Shown here piece by piece: positions 62,918-64,000 of a stretch of DNA of 64,000 nucleotides. The DNA lies in NCBI RefSeq assembly GCF_000092425.1, contig NC_014221.1, positions 3,105,001 to 3,169,000 on the forward strand. The letters run 5' to 3'. The notes under the pieces were generated by a model, which was not told where the DNA came from, ran no database searches, and saw nothing but the letters and a program-made list of their open reading frames with translations. The DNA is from Truepera radiovictrix DSM 17093. Lineage in GTDB: Bacteria; Deinococcota; Deinococci; Deinococcales; Trueperaceae. The translations under genes were made by a program, and so were the position numbers. Position 1 is the stretch's first letter. Each line of letters opens with the position of its first letter.

Positions 62918-62923
62918 GCCGCT

Positions 62924-63355
62924 ATGACCCACCCCGCGCGCTTGGTCGGCTCCCTCCTCGCGCTCGCGGCGCTCAGCTTTGGGAGCGCTCTAGCACCCCG
63001 TGGCGCCGGCGCGCTGGGCGAGGCGCTCTACGGGCGCCGCTGCGCCGTCTGCCACGGACCAACTGGCTTGGGGCTCGAGGAGGCGCGCCTCGCGTTTCCC
63101 GAAAGCCACCGCCGCTGCACGCAGTGCCACAAGTCGGGCGGCTATAAGCGCCTCACCTACCCCATCAACGACCGCCACATGTTCGACGTCGGGCGCGCGC
63201 CGCCGCTGCGCGGCCCGGGCGCCTTGGAGGCGCTCCGCGACCCCGCCGCTTTGCGCGCCTACATCCAAGCGGCGATGCCGCGCCACGCCCCGGGGACCCT
63301 CAGCGCGGCCGAAGCCGACGCCCTCGCGACGTTTCTCGAGGGGCTCAGGCCCTAG
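62924..63355 (+). CDS. Small diheme c-type cytochrome
   Basis: 143 residues with signal peptide MTHPARLVGSLLALAALSFG and onward to about residue 30. Two haem-attachment motifs: C40-A-V-C43-H44 and C65-T-Q-C68-H69. Met118 in AAMPRH is a typical sixth ligand, with Met86 or His85 possible for the other haem. Exported and periplasmic. It could shuttle electrons to an oxidase. It is preceded by the rhodopsin terminator, so it is a separate unit. Confidence 0.85.
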   Translation: MTHPARLVGSLLALAALSFGSALAPRGAGALGEALYGRRCAVCHGPTGLGLEEARLAFPESHRRCTQCHKSGGYKRLTYPINDRHMFDVGRAPPLRGPGALEALRDPAALRAYIQAAMPRHAPGTLSAAEADALATFLEGLRP

Positions 63356-63397
63356 TCCCGTTTTTGCAACGTCCCCACAAGTACCGCCGTGTCACCT

Positions 63398-63419
63398 GCG
63401 CGTGTTGGCTTACACGCGC
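63398..63419. terminator. Hairpin between convergent genes
   Basis: GCGCGTGT pairs with ACACGCGC around a 6-base loop, midway between the cytochrome and permease genes. No T-run on either side, so termination is possible but not certain. Confidence 0.4.
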
Positions 63420-63440
63420 TCCCGCGGCGAAAGCCAAAGG

Positions 63441-64000
63441 CTACTGGCTCCGCGGGTCGAACACGTCCCTAAACGCGTCACCCAACAGGTTCCACCCCAG
63501 CACGAAGAGCAAGATGGTCACGCCCGGCCAGAAGGAGACGAACCAGTAGCCGAAGGGGTCGCCGGGCGGGCCGATGATCCACTGGCGCGCAAACGAGATC
63601 ATCTGCCCCCAGTCGGCGTAACCGACCGGCGTGCCGAGACCCAAAAACGACAGCGAGGCGGCGATCAGCACCACCGAGCCGATGTCTAAGCTGGCGATCA
63701 CGAGCAGCGAGGAGATGGCGTTCGGAAGCACGTGCCGAAAGATGATGCTGGGACCGCGCGCACCCAGAGCCCGCGCGCTCTGCACGTACTCGAGCTCCTT
63801 GACCCGCAAGATGTCGCCGCGCAGCAGCCGGGCGTACGCGGGCCACTGCGTGAGGGCGATCGCCAACATCAGGTTGAAGATGCTGTTACCGAAGACGGTG
63901 ATCAGCACGAGCGCCAGCACGAGCGAGGGGAGCGACAAGACGATGTCGGTAAAACGCATGAGCGCGTTGTCCACCCAACCGCCGAAGTAGCCGGCGATGC
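63441..64000 (-). CDS. Dipeptide/oligopeptide ABC permease (DppC/OppC type), C-terminal part
   Basis: The frame is open to the window edge, so the 5' end is missing; about 186 residues are visible. Seen: IAGYFGGWVDNALMRFTDIVLSLPSL, the EAA-like loop ALGARGPSIIFRHVLPNAI, and SLSFLGLGTPVGYADWGQMIS near the end, all typical of DppC. It would form one half of the membrane channel of a peptide or nickel importer, with the partner gene expected beyond the edge. Confidence 0.92.
   Translation of the reverse strand, partial: IAGYFGGWVDNALMRFTDIVLSLPSLVLALVLITVFGNSIFNLMLAIALTQWPAYARLLRGDILRVKELEYVQSARALGARGPSIIFRHVLPNAISSLLVIASLDIGSVVLIAASLSFLGLGTPVGYADWGQMISFARQWIIGPPGDPFGYWFVSFWPGVTILLFVLGWNLLGDAFRDVFDPRSQ

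Overview
The window is a GC-rich (roughly 70 percent by eye) bacterial chromosome segment, most like a member of the Deinococcota and probably near Truepera. This rests on gene content, very high GC, and many genes whose TANNNT -10 box sits only 5-8 bases before an ATG or GTG with no Shine-Dalgarno (SD) sequence, the leaderless style reported for Deinococcus. The taxonomic call is inference. No tRNA, rRNA, CRISPR array or insertion sequence was seen.

Region 1 (1-13456) is an exopolysaccharide or surface-glycan locus, all on the plus strand. It holds the end of gmd, an rmd-like reductase, a GT4 glycosyltransferase and two Wzy/WaaL-like membrane proteins. The second of these is fused to a WbaP-type initiating phosphoglycosyltransferase. 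An rfbA-rfbD-rfbC-rfbB set for dTDP-rhamnose, uppS for the lipid carrier and manC for GDP-mannose follow. Together they can supply GDP-6-deoxyhexose and dTDP-6-deoxyhexose donors, load the first sugar on undecaprenyl phosphate, extend it and polymerise it.

Region 2 (13453-26794) is mostly minus strand: a small lipoprotein, a broken Uma2 gene (10-bp tandem duplication plus in-frame stop), ftsK, an AI-2E family permease, and a maltodextrin-like operon in the order lacI, binding protein, two enlarged permeases, debranching-type glucosidase. LacI operators lie in front of lacI.

Region 3 (26795-37831) has two large paralogous Ig-domain lipoproteins, an acuC-like deacetylase translationally coupled to a 1076-residue P-loop/TPR protein, and a divergent conserved gene of unknown role.

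Region 4 (37895-47475) is a polyol or sugar dehydrogenase locus. Its middle (about 40960-46440) is clearly AT-richer and looks acquired: a LacI regulator, a divergent binding protein, two permeases and a dehydrogenase, with a perfect 18-bp palindromic operator.

Region 5 (47643-64000) is a run of mostly single genes: a GT28 lipid glycosyltransferase, a PIG-L deacetylase, a GAF-PAS-PAS-GAF-GGDEF-EAL protein, a TPR protein, an ATC-hydrolase family protein, RqcH/NFACT, an MFS exporter, an IsdG-like monooxygenase, endonuclease III, a lipoprotein, a ferredoxin-NADP reductase, a microbial rhodopsin with an unusual Ala-Ser-Leu pump motif, a diheme cytochrome c and the end of a dipeptide-type permease.

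Two cross-cutting patterns stand out: a family of intergenic arrays with a strict 7-bp period (consensus GCNYRTR) that fold back on inverted copies, and the widespread leaderless promoters, which move several start codons downstream of the longest possible reading frame.
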